Source: CAVQAH01 sp963784195
GTDB lineage: Bacteria > Acidobacteriota > Vicinamibacteria > Vicinamibacterales > 2-12-FULL-66-21
Direction of reading: 5' to 3'
DNA length: 64,000 nt
Assembly (NCBI GenBank): GCA_963784195.1
Contig: CAWARA010000020.1
Span: 434,001 to 498,000 of the forward strand
Notes under the pieces: model-generated
What the model was told of the DNA's origin: nothing
What the model saw: the letters and a program-made list of their open reading frames with translations, nothing else
Databases searched by the model: none
Part shown: one piece after another, positions 8,069 through 15,930 of the stretch
Numbering within the stretch: position 1 is the first letter of the stretch
Layout of the letters: every line of letters starts with the position of its first letter
Translations under genes and position numbers: made by a program

Positions 8069-8668
8069 ATGGCTGAGCCGCCCACGGTCATGAGAGATTC
8101 GCTTCCGCTCGATCTGATGCAGGCGCTCGAGATGTTCGCGCTCGAGCGGATGCCGGACTACACCTACTCTCCGGTCACACCGCCTCCCGCGTGGTTCCGG
8201 CACATCCTGCCGCTGACCGACGTCAGCGGACCGTTGATGCTCGCGGGGGTTTTGCCTTACCTCGAGCGGTTCCTCAGTGAGGCCGAATCTTTCTGGCGTG
8301 AGGGAACGCGCCGCTCACTGGTGTCCGGCACGTTCGCTGCGCCCGGCGGATCGGAGGAAGTGCTGCTTCGAGCGTGCGCGCTCAATCTCGGCCCGCGCTG
8401 CCTGTTGGTGCTCGAGCGACTGCGAGGGCAGGAGGAAGTCCGCGACATCCTGCAGAAGGCGCGAGAAAACAAGCTCGAACACGAGCAGCTCCTCAGACGG
8501 GTCGAGTCGTTGCGGAGCCCGATCACCTCGTTGTCGCGGCTGACCAGCGAGCTCGTTCAAACAGGGCTGACCAGCGCGCAGCGGGAATTGGTCGAGGGAA
8601 TCACCGCCGCGTTGACACGAATCGACGCGGTGGCCTCGGAAGTGCTGCCGCAGAAGCCGCGCAGCTGA
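8069..8668 (+). CDS. Protein with PAS/GAF-like region and degenerate histidine-kinase dimerisation helix
   Basis: 199 residues beginning one base after the GTPase stop (TAAGATG). Residues 1-60 are a hydrophobic-aromatic segment (MPDYTYSPVTPPPAWF), 60-120 look like a small sensory alpha/beta fold (VSGTF...LGPRCLLVLERL), and 125-190 form a helix pair resembling the DHp domain of histidine kinases. Where kinases have SHELRTPL, this protein has ESLRSPIT (146-153), so the phospho-accepting histidine is absent, and no ATPase domain follows. The later TSAQRELVEGI resembles the second DHp helix. I infer a sensor or dimerisation module that has lost kinase function and works with the GTPase. Family name not recognised. 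Confidence 0.65.
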   Translation: MAEPPTVMRDSLPLDLMQALEMFALERMPDYTYSPVTPPPAWFRHILPLTDVSGPLMLAGVLPYLERFLSEAESFWREGTRRSLVSGTFAAPGGSEEVLLRACALNLGPRCLLVLERLRGQEEVRDILQKARENKLEHEQLLRRVESLRSPITSLSRLTSELVQTGLTSAQRELVEGITAALTRIDAVASEVLPQKPRS

Positions 8669-8673
8669 CGGTT

Positions 8674-10485
8674 TCAGTCCCGAGAGTCCACGGCGACGAG
8701 ACGCTGGAATGTCCCTCCTGCGGCGGCAAGCGATTCCCATGTTCCCTGTTCGACGACCCGGCCGCGATCGAGCACCACGAGCTTGTCAGCGTCGCGGATC
8801 GTGGACAACCGGTGCGCGATCACGATTGTCGTGCGACCGCGCGCAGCGTTCTGGAGCGCCTGTTGAACCAGCTGCTCGGATACGTTGTCCAGGTGGGATG
8901 TGGCCTCGTCGAGCACGAGGATTTGCGGATTGCGAATAACGGCGCGTGCGATGGCGATCCGCTGCCGCTGACCACCGGACACCATCACGCCGCGCTCGCC
9001 GACCAGGGTATCCAGACCTTCTGGCAGCGATGCGACGAACTCCTCGAGGTTGGCAATCTGCACGGCACGATTCAGCGCAGCCGTGTCGATCCCCTCGCAG
9101 CCGTACAGGATGTTCTCGCGCACGGTGCCGTAGAAGAGGAACGCGTCCTGTTCCACGAGCGCGGTCGCCCGGTGCCAGCTTTCCGGAGAGAAACTCCAGG
9201 TATCACGGCCATCCGCTGTCACGCTACCAGCCGAGGGCGCGCGCAGGCGTAAAACGATTGCCGCGAGCGTCGACTTGCCCGATCCCGAGGGCCCGACGAT
9301 CGCGACGGTTTCGCCCACTCCCACGCTGAAGCTCACATCGTCCAGTGCCAGCGTTCCGTTGGGATAGCGATAGCTGATTCCCTCGTAGCGAAGCTCCCGG
9401 CGGAGAGTCGTAAAGGGATCGGTTCCGAAAGGCCGGCTCGGGTATTCAGGCGTTTGCAGCCAGGTCTGAACCTCGCGCACCCCACCCGCCAGATAAAAGA
9501 GGTGTCCCTGGAGGCCCCAGAGCTGATTCAGCAGGGGCAACAGCCGCAGTAGAACGAAACCAAAGGCGAGCAGATAACTGCTCAGCATGAACCCGGGCCG
9601 GACGAGCAGGACGTACGCGCTCGCCACGATCAACATGCCGCCGGCAACGGCCAGTGTTTCCGTCAGCGGAAAGAGCAAGGATGTCGCGTGACTGCTACGC
9701 TGTTCGGCTTCGGCCTGTGCGACGTTCCGTGCGTGAAATCGATCGCGCTCGCGGCGCTGGGAATTCGTGACACGCTGGGTGCGAATGCCGGCGAACGTTT
9801 GCGCCAGCGCCGACGCCAGCTGGTTGTTCGTGTCAGTAACGTCCTCGCCGGCACGAGTCAGCCGTCTGTACACGAACGTCAACGTCGCGCCGAGTGCGAT
9901 GCTGAGCGCCAGAACGAGAATCGTCAGCGGCCAGGACAGATACACCAGCGCCGCTGCATAGAAGAGCGCGATGCTCGTGCGCTGCAGCATCCCCAGGAGC
10001 ACGTCGATGGAGGTCGTGGCGCGATAGGTCTCGAGCAGGAACACATTCGAGAGCTCGCCGCCTGGCGTTCGATCGAACACGTCGAGGTCGGCGCGCTGCA
10101 CCCGCCCGAACAGGGTGTTCCGCAAGCTGATTGAGACTTGACGCTTCAGATTGGCCGCGAGGATCTGTGACGTGTAGAGCGCGACGTTCTTGGCTGCAAT
10201 CGCGGCGATGATGGCCGAACAGACGGTTGAGACGTAGAACGCCGGCGACCGGCCCGGAAACGTGCGCTGGAGCCACTCGATCGGACGCATCGGTGTGGCG
10301 TTCTCGCCGCCGAGCAACAGGTTCAACAACGGAACCAGCAGACCGACGCCGATCCCCTCGAAGCACATCACCAAGAGGGAGCTGCCCACCACCGCCACGA
10401 ACAACCAAGGCCGCTCGGCGACGTAGGGTCTGAGATATCTCAGGATGTTGGCGAGCTCAGCGAGCTGATGCAGCCAGGACTTCAA
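8674..10485 (-). CDS. ABC transporter, fused permease and ATPase (MsbA/lipid-glycan exporter type)
   Basis: 603 residues. N-terminal type-I exporter membrane domain with about six helices (28-58, 83-105, 165-205, 272-335) and a C-terminal nucleotide-binding domain: Walker A 398-406 (GPSGSGKST), Q-loop Q446, signature 502-506 (VSGGQ), Walker B 522-527 (ILVLDE) and switch H558. Length and order match half-size homodimeric exporters of lipid A, lipid-linked oligosaccharides or peptides. Only 8 bases separate it from the glycosyltransferase gene upstream in the same operon, favouring a lipid-linked glycan substrate. It converges on the plus-strand four-gene unit with only 5 bases between stop codons and no room for a separate terminator. 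Confidence 0.9.
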   Translation of the reverse strand: MKSWLHQLAELANILRYLRPYVAERPWLFVAVVGSSLLVMCFEGIGVGLLVPLLNLLLGGENATPMRPIEWLQRTFPGRSPAFYVSTVCSAIIAAIAAKNVALYTSQILAANLKRQVSISLRNTLFGRVQRADLDVFDRTPGGELSNVFLLETYRATTSIDVLLGMLQRTSIALFYAAALVYLSWPLTILVLALSIALGATLTFVYRRLTRAGEDVTDTNNQLASALAQTFAGIRTQRVTNSQRRERDRFHARNVAQAEAEQRSSHATSLLFPLTETLAVAGGMLIVASAYVLLVRPGFMLSSYLLAFGFVLLRLLPLLNQLWGLQGHLFYLAGGVREVQTWLQTPEYPSRPFGTDPFTTLRRELRYEGISYRYPNGTLALDDVSFSVGVGETVAIVGPSGSGKSTLAAIVLRLRAPSAGSVTADGRDTWSFSPESWHRATALVEQDAFLFYGTVRENILYGCEGIDTAALNRAVQIANLEEFVASLPEGLDTLVGERGVMVSGGQRQRIAIARAVIRNPQILVLDEATSHLDNVSEQLVQQALQNAARGRTTIVIAHRLSTIRDADKLVVLDRGRVVEQGTWESLAAAGGTFQRLVAVDSRD

Positions 10486-10493
10486 GCGTTGCG

Positions 10494-11624
10494 CTAAGGA
10501 TAACGCCGGGAGGACTGATGAACCAGCGCGATCAGCGCCTCCGCCAAGTCCTGCGTGCGATTCGCCTGCTGGAACCGCGCGGCTACGGTGGCCGCGCCCT
10601 CAGCGATCGTCGCACGAAGCGACGGTTCGGCCTGGAGCCGCCGGACCGCTCGAGTGATGGATGCGGCATCCCTGTGCGGAACGATGAGGCAACTTTCGCC
10701 GTCGCGCAAGGCGTCCACGGCCACACCGACTGCGGTGGTGACAATCGGCAATCGCGACGCCATCGCCTCGGTCAGGGCGCGGCCAAATCCCTCATAGAGG
10801 CTGGGAAACAGGAAGACGTCAGCCTCCGAGTAGAGTTGAATCAAATCCTCGCGATCGATTCTCGGAATCACACGAACGCGGCTTTGGAGGGGGACGTCGA
10901 AGGCGGACAGGACCGTCTGCTGGCTTGCAAGGGTGCCGGCACACACCAGCGTCAGCTCGGGATCCTGCCGCATCAGCTCGGTCGCAGCGTCGACGAGATA
11001 CGGAACCCCTTTCATCGGCAGCCACTGCCCCACGAACAGCATTGTTCGCATGGCCTGAAAGGACCTCGATCCGGAAAAGAAGTCTCCTGGAACGCCGTGA
11101 GGCATCACGGCTATCCGATCCGGCGGAGCCCAGCCGGACGAGACCAGCCAACCGCGCTCCTCGCTGTTCAGACAGAACACACGCGACGCGGCGCGGCAGG
11201 ACGTCTTCAGGAAGAACGGCATCAAACGTTCCTGAAGAAACCGATAGCGCCGGCTCAAGGATCCGATTCCGTGACCTCCACGGCGCAGTTCCCGGTGATA
11301 CAGCGGCTCGAGACCATGAAAGGAGACGACGCCCGGGACTCCGGCGGCGCCGAGCGCACCGAGCGCGCGCCAACCCGCGTAACTGTGAAAGACCACGACA
11401 TCGTAGGCGTCCAGATGCGATAGCATCCAGCGTCGGACGACGGACGGGTAAAGGAGCGGAACCAGCCGGCCGTACCGCGGTTGAAAGTTCAGATCGTCCG
11501 GCGTCACGATGTCCAGGGAGCTGCCGGCGGCCGCCAGGTGTTCGGCGAGCGCGCGATACGCGATGTAAACCGCCGAATGTTCGTCCTTCGGAGTTTGCAG
11601 CACGGCGGCGAACCGGAAGGGCAT
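10494..11624 (-). CDS. Glycosyltransferase family 4-type enzyme
   Basis: 376 residues from ATG 11624. The extra 20 residues available upstream (to 11684) come from the GTTCGTGG-type repeat and are probably not translated. The GT-B C-terminal domain is clear: FVGQWLPMKGVPYLVDA, then the E-x7-E nucleotide-sugar motif (PSLYEGFGRALTEAM) and RLPIVTTAVGVA. The N-terminal domain has the acceptor-side VVSFHGLEPLYHREL segment. It forms an operon with the MsbA-like exporter, so it likely builds the glycan or glycolipid that the exporter moves. Confidence 0.88.
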   Translation of the reverse strand: MPFRFAAVLQTPKDEHSAVYIAYRALAEHLAAAGSSLDIVTPDDLNFQPRYGRLVPLLYPSVVRRWMLSHLDAYDVVVFHSYAGWRALGALGAAGVPGVVSFHGLEPLYHRELRRGGHGIGSLSRRYRFLQERLMPFFLKTSCRAASRVFCLNSEERGWLVSSGWAPPDRIAVMPHGVPGDFFSGSRSFQAMRTMLFVGQWLPMKGVPYLVDAATELMRQDPELTLVCAGTLASQQTVLSAFDVPLQSRVRVIPRIDREDLIQLYSEADVFLFPSLYEGFGRALTEAMASRLPIVTTAVGVAVDALRDGESCLIVPHRDAASITRAVRRLQAEPSLRATIAEGAATVAARFQQANRTQDLAEALIALVHQSSRRYP

Positions 11625-11636
11625 GTGGATTTTTGC

Positions 11637-11672
11637 CGTGGTTCGTGGTTCGTGGTTCGTAGCTCGTGACTC
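11637..11672. repeat. GTTCGTGG short-unit repeat cluster, copy 2
   Basis: CGTGGTTCGTGGTTCGTGG followed by TTCGTAGCTCGTGACTCG: four to five 7-8 bp units. It lies just upstream of the minus-strand glycosyltransferase start and about 40 bases before the plus-strand dipeptidase start, i.e. in the divergent promoter region of both genes. Confidence 0.75.
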
Positions 11673-11711
11673 GCAGAACAACACGCGTTGGACAGGTCGG
11701 GGAGATTATCG

Positions 11712-12860
11712 ATGAATCGCCGGACGTTTCTGCAAAGAGTTTCGTTGCTGCCTGCGGTGGTGCCAGCGATTGGCAGACAGTCGCCAGCTGGCGGGCAGGC
11801 GCCGGTGCGCAAGCCGCCGTTTCCGTATGTCGACGGGCTGTCATTCATCGGCAACCCGTTGGACGTGGCCAGGTCGGGTCTCTCGGCATTCATCAACGAC
11901 GTCTCAACCGCCGAACGCCTGCCGACGCCGGACGGCAGCGTCAAGTACTTCCGATCGTTCGACGCCTGCAATCGATCGATCAACGCCGCGCGGAAACAGC
12001 TGGCCGACGGCGCGATTCCCGGGGCCTTTCTCGCGACCAGCGGACGCGCTATCAGGGATGCCTACGCGGCCGGGCGCACGGCGGTCTTCTTTCAGTTTCA
12101 AGGCTGCGAGCCAATCGGCGACGACCTGACACGGCTGGAGCATTTCCACAAGCTGGGTCTTCGCGTGCTCCAGATCACCCACCACAACGACAATCTTTGG
12201 GGTGGCGGAGCGATTCAGAAGACCTGGACCGGCCTGACCAAGCTCGGACGCGAGGGCGTCGAGCGGATGAACGCGCTCGGCATCATCGCCGATCTCTCGC
12301 ACGCGTCGGAAGTCACGGCGCTCGACACGCTGGCCGTCAGCAAGCGGCCGGTCATCCTTTCGCATGGCGGCGCGCGGGCGCTGGTACCGAATGCGCGGTG
12401 CGCGCCCGACGACGTCATCCGCGGCGTCGCCAGTTCCGGCGGTGTCATGGGCATCTTCATGATGAGCATGTGGCTCACGACGGATCCCACGCCCACTGTA
12501 GAGGGCTACGTGCGCCAGATTCGCCACGTGATCAAGATTGGCGGCATGGATGCGGTCGGCATCGCCAACGACTACCCGCTGGCAGGAGAATCCGCTGCGG
12601 CAAAGGCGGGGAACGATAACGCGAAGATCATCAGCAACTACTACGAGTGGTGGGACTCGGTCGCCAAGGAAGGCGTGCTCGGCTTCGACACGCGGCCGCC
12701 GCACGCGGTCATACCAGAGCTGAACGACATCAACCGCATGTTCTCGATTCAGGCGGCTCTCGAGCGATCGGGGTTCAAGACGCCAGAGATCGAGAAAATC
12801 ATGGGTGCAAACTGGATCCGCGTCCTGACCGATAGTCTGCCGGCGGACACCGCTCAGTAA
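11712..12860 (+). CDS. Tat-exported membrane dipeptidase (peptidase M19) homologue with altered metal site
   Basis: 382 residues from ATG 11712, chosen because it begins with a twin-arginine signal (NRRTFLQR then a hydrophobic stretch to about residue 28). The M19/renal-dipeptidase TIM-barrel is recognisable: LGLRVLQITHHNDN, ADLSHAS (H197) and LSHGGARAL (H218), then VGIANDYP. However, the N-terminal metal motif of the family, D-G-H-N-D, is here D41-G-L-S-F, and the bridging glutamate of the IEGG motif is Q130. The two later histidines remain. The protein therefore probably lacks the normal binuclear zinc site and may have another activity or be a binding protein. Its stop overlaps the convergent dehydrogenase stop. 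Confidence 0.8.
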   Translation: MNRRTFLQRVSLLPAVVPAIGRQSPAGGQAPVRKPPFPYVDGLSFIGNPLDVARSGLSAFINDVSTAERLPTPDGSVKYFRSFDACNRSINAARKQLADGAIPGAFLATSGRAIRDAYAAGRTAVFFQFQGCEPIGDDLTRLEHFHKLGLRVLQITHHNDNLWGGGAIQKTWTGLTKLGREGVERMNALGIIADLSHASEVTALDTLAVSKRPVILSHGGARALVPNARCAPDDVIRGVASSGGVMGIFMMSMWLTTDPTPTVEGYVRQIRHVIKIGGMDAVGIANDYPLAGESAAAKAGNDNAKIISNYYEWWDSVAKEGVLGFDTRPPHAVIPELNDINRMFSIQAALERSGFKTPEIEKIMGANWIRVLTDSLPADTAQ

Positions 12861-15341
12861 CGAACCAGCGCCCGCGCGGCACGCTCGATCTCGGCCTCCG
12901 ACGGCAGGAAGAATTCTTCCAGGGGCGGTGAATACGGCACGGGCGTGTCCAGCGCACCGATGATCCGGACCGGCGCGTCGAGCGACTCGAATGCCTCCTC
13001 CTGCACGATCGCGGCAATGCTTTCGCCGATCCCCCCCGTCCGCGAGTCTTCATGCACGATCAGCACGCGGCTGCAATGCCGCGCGACCGTGAGGACTGCC
13101 GCACGATCGAGCGGCACGAGCGTCCTCAGATCGAGAACGGCGGCGTTGATGCCGTCAGCCGCCAGCGTGCTGGCAACGCGCATGGCGGTGTGGACATAGG
13201 CGCCGTACGAGATGATCGCGAGATCGTCACCGGCGCGGCGAAGCGCCGCTCTCCCAATCTCGAGTGGCGCCGGCGCATCCGATCCGAGCACCTGCTTGAT
13301 CCGCGGATCGCGGTAGAGCGCAATGTGCTCGTAGTAAAGCACGGGATCGGGATCGGCTACGGCGCTCGCCATCAGCGCACGCGCGTCGTACGGTGTCGAG
13401 GGCACGACTATCTTCAAGCCTGGCGTCCGGTAGAACCACGGCTCCGTGTTCTGGCTGTGATACGGCCCGGCATGACGCAAGCCCCCCCACGGCATGCGCA
13501 CCACCATCGGGACCGACCCGCCCCACCGGTAGCGGATCTTGGCCGCGTTGTTGACCAGCTGGTTGAAGCCGGTCGCAACGAAGTCGTTGAACTGCATCTC
13601 GCCGATCGGCCGTTGTCCGGCCAGCGCGGCGCCGACGCACACGCCGAGCACGGCGCCTTCAGCGAGGGGCGAATTCAGGATCCGATCGCCGAAGTCTTTG
13701 AGCAGCGGTCTGAGCAGGAGAAACGCATTCCCGTAGTCGCCACCGACATCTTCGCCGTACACGAAGACACGCGGATCGGCGCGCAATGCGTCGCCCACAC
13801 CCAGCATCACGGCTTCGAGGAACGTGTTGCCCTTGCGATCGAACTCGGGGCCGTTCTCGACGTCAGGCAGCTTCGGATCGAAATCGACAGCGGACCGTAG
13901 CTGGGGATCGAGCACCTCCAGCCGGACGCGAGGGGTGTCGCCGGCAAAGACGTCCTTGCCCGCATCCTCTGCCTCGGGCCACGGCGCATCGATTACCGCC
14001 CGGGCCTGCTCTTCGACGAGCGCGTCCGCCTCTTTCTTGAAAACCGCCGTATCGTCCGCGCCGATGACGCCTTCCTGCGTAAGACGCGCGGAGTACAGCG
14101 CAATCGGATCGCGCGCCGACCAGTACGCATACAGCTCCCGGTTCGCGTATCCCTGCTCGGACAGGACCGGATATTCCCACGACGCCTGGGGATCCTTGCC
14201 GAGGTACAGCATGTCGTCGTGGTGCGCGTGACCGCACATGCGCATGCAGACAAGCTCGATGAGCGTCGGTCCGCGGCCTTCCCGTGCACCTTCCACGGCC
14301 CAGGCGAAGGCTGCCGCGATCTCGTCCGGATCGGTGCCGTCGATGGTGATGCCAGGGATGCCGTAGCCGGCCGCCTTGTCTGCGAACACGCGCACGGCAG
14401 ACTGGTCGCGTACGGGCGTCGACAGTGCCGTCTGGTTGTTCTGGACGCAGAAGATCGCCGGCAGGCGACGGGCAGCGCACAGGTTGATCGCCTCGTGCCA
14501 CTCGCCGAGCGACGATCCGCCTTCGCCGATGAACGACAGCGCAACTCGTCCGCTCTTCTCGCGCGCGAAGGCCAGGGCCATCCCAGCTACGTTCAGCGAT
14601 CCGATTGCCAGCGGAGCCGCAGCCGGCAACACGCCATAGTCGAGATCGCCGGCGTGCAGGTCCTTTCCATTCATCGGCGGGCCCACTCTTGGCCATCTGC
14701 GCCGACAGCACCATGCGAACGGCCGCCGCATCCGGTCGCATGGCGAGCGCTACACCGAGGTCGCGAATCACCGGCGCGACGACATCGCCAATCCACCGGC
14801 CGTCTCTGCGGAACGCAACGCCGCGCCGCAGGCGAATCCCGGCGGCGTAGATCGCTTCCTGCCCGAGCGAGCGAAAGCCCTTCCCTTGAAATGCGGCGTC
14901 ACCGTATCGCACCTCGCCGCCGGTGAAGAAAGTCTTGAGCCGGTTGTCGGTCGCGCGGGTGAGGATCATGCCGCGGAGGATCTCGCGGCGTTCGTCAGGC
15001 GTGAGGCTGGCGCGAATCTCTGCACGCCGGAGGAACCCGTCGCAGGCGTCGAGGAATTCGTCCACGGCAGCGCTTCGCCGCTCGATGGCGCTGACGCCGG
15101 GCGTGGTTTCAGCGAGATCGGACAGCGGGAGCTTCGTCTGGCTCAGGGCTTTGCGTAGCTCGGCCCGCAGGTGAGGACGCAGAGCCTCAGCTAAGAGGTG
15201 GCTGGCACCTTTGCCGGAAAGCCGGCTGGCACCTTCGAGGGCGGCCAGCGCCGGTTCCAGCGCGAAAGGATAGCGTTCGGCGACGAATGCGCCGAAGCGC
15301 TTCGCCAAATCGATAGCGGTCGCTGCCGAAGTCCCGGACAT
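12854..15341 (-). CDS. Fused 2-oxoacid dehydrogenase E1 alpha/beta (frameshifted)
   Basis: About 829 residues as one gene with a single frameshift. From ATG 15341: an extra ~110-residue helical N-terminal domain, then the E1-alpha thiamine-diphosphate domain (GEGGSSLGEWHEA ... VQNNQ, the GDG-x-NN type cofactor motif), then the E1-beta pyrimidine-binding and transketolase-C domains (VFVYGEDVGGDYG, FNDFVATGFNQLVNNAAK, RIIGALDTPVPYSPPLEE). The fusion order alpha-beta is known from 2-oxoisovalerate/pyruvate-type E1 enzymes in several phyla; it oxidatively decarboxylates a 2-oxoacid and transfers the acyl group to E2 lipoate. No E2 or E3 gene is nearby. The shift lies at 14679-14684, within adjacent G and C triplets; removing one base restores LSAQMAKSGPPMNGKDLH. 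Confidence 0.88.
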
Positions 15342-15368
15342 CGGCCGATGGTACCGCAACTCAACCGG

Positions 15369-15833
15369 TCAGCGGACCTGGACGTGACGCGCCAGGGCCT
15401 GCCGGACGAAGTCCTCGATGTCGGCAGCGGGCCTGGCGCCCGCGGTCCGCGCTATCTCTTGCCCATCCATGAACACGGCCATGGTGGGAATCGATCGGAT
15501 CTGGAACCGTTCGCCCAGCTCCGGAAGCGCTTCGGTGTTGACCTTCACCACCAGCCAGCGTCCTGCATTCGCTTGCGCAACCTTTACCAGTTCCGGCGCC
15601 ACAACACGACACGGGCCACACCACGGTGCCCAGAAGTCAACGACGACAGGCTCCTGGGTTGACCTGACAAGCGCGTCGAACGCTTCAGCTGAAGGAATTT
15701 CAACCGGCTCCGCGGTGGTTCCAAGCGTCGTACCGCACTTGCCGCATTTCGCCTCTCGCCCGAACGGCACACGGTTGCGCTGCCCACAGCTGGGGCAGGT
15801 CACGATGATGCCCTTCGTATCCATCGTAGGCAT
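15369..15833 (-). CDS. trxC: Thioredoxin 2 (TrxC-type, zinc-ribbon N-terminus)
   Basis: 154 residues. An N-terminal zinc ribbon (C13-P-S-C16 and C30-G-K-C33) precedes a thioredoxin fold with the WCGPC active site at 71-75 and the cis-proline loop RSIPTM. This layout and length are characteristic of cytoplasmic thioredoxin 2, a zinc-containing disulfide reductase linked to oxidative-stress defence. ATG 15833 or ATG 15824 could be the start; both leave the zinc ribbon intact. It lies 27 bases upstream of the E1 gene on the same strand and might be co-transcribed with it. Confidence 0.92.
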   Translation of the reverse strand: MPTMDTKGIIVTCPSCGQRNRVPFGREAKCGKCGTTLGTTAEPVEIPSAEAFDALVRSTQEPVVVDFWAPWCGPCRVVAPELVKVAQANAGRWLVVKVNTEALPELGERFQIRSIPTMAVFMDGQEIARTAGARPAADIEDFVRQALARHVQVR

Positions 15834-15896
15834 GTCTTTAAAGATACCGTCGTCCGTGAGCCGTAGGCCCGATCGGCTTCGTGCGAATTCGTGGGT

Positions 15897-15930
15897 CCTG
15901 TAGGCTCGACCTTAAGGTCGGGCCTACAGG
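15897..15930. repeat. 34-bp near-perfect palindrome (REP-like or terminator) spanning a stop codon
   Basis: CCTGTAGGCTCGACC / TTAA / GGTCGGGCCTACAGG: two 15-base arms with one mismatch around a central TTAA. It lies between thioredoxin 2 (minus, starting 15833) and the end of the ADOP permease gene (minus), and the permease stop codon (15924-15926) is inside the right arm. It can form a strong hairpin in RNA from either strand but lacks a trailing T tract, so it may be a REP-type interspersed palindrome that also terminates or stabilises the permease transcript. Confidence 0.85.
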
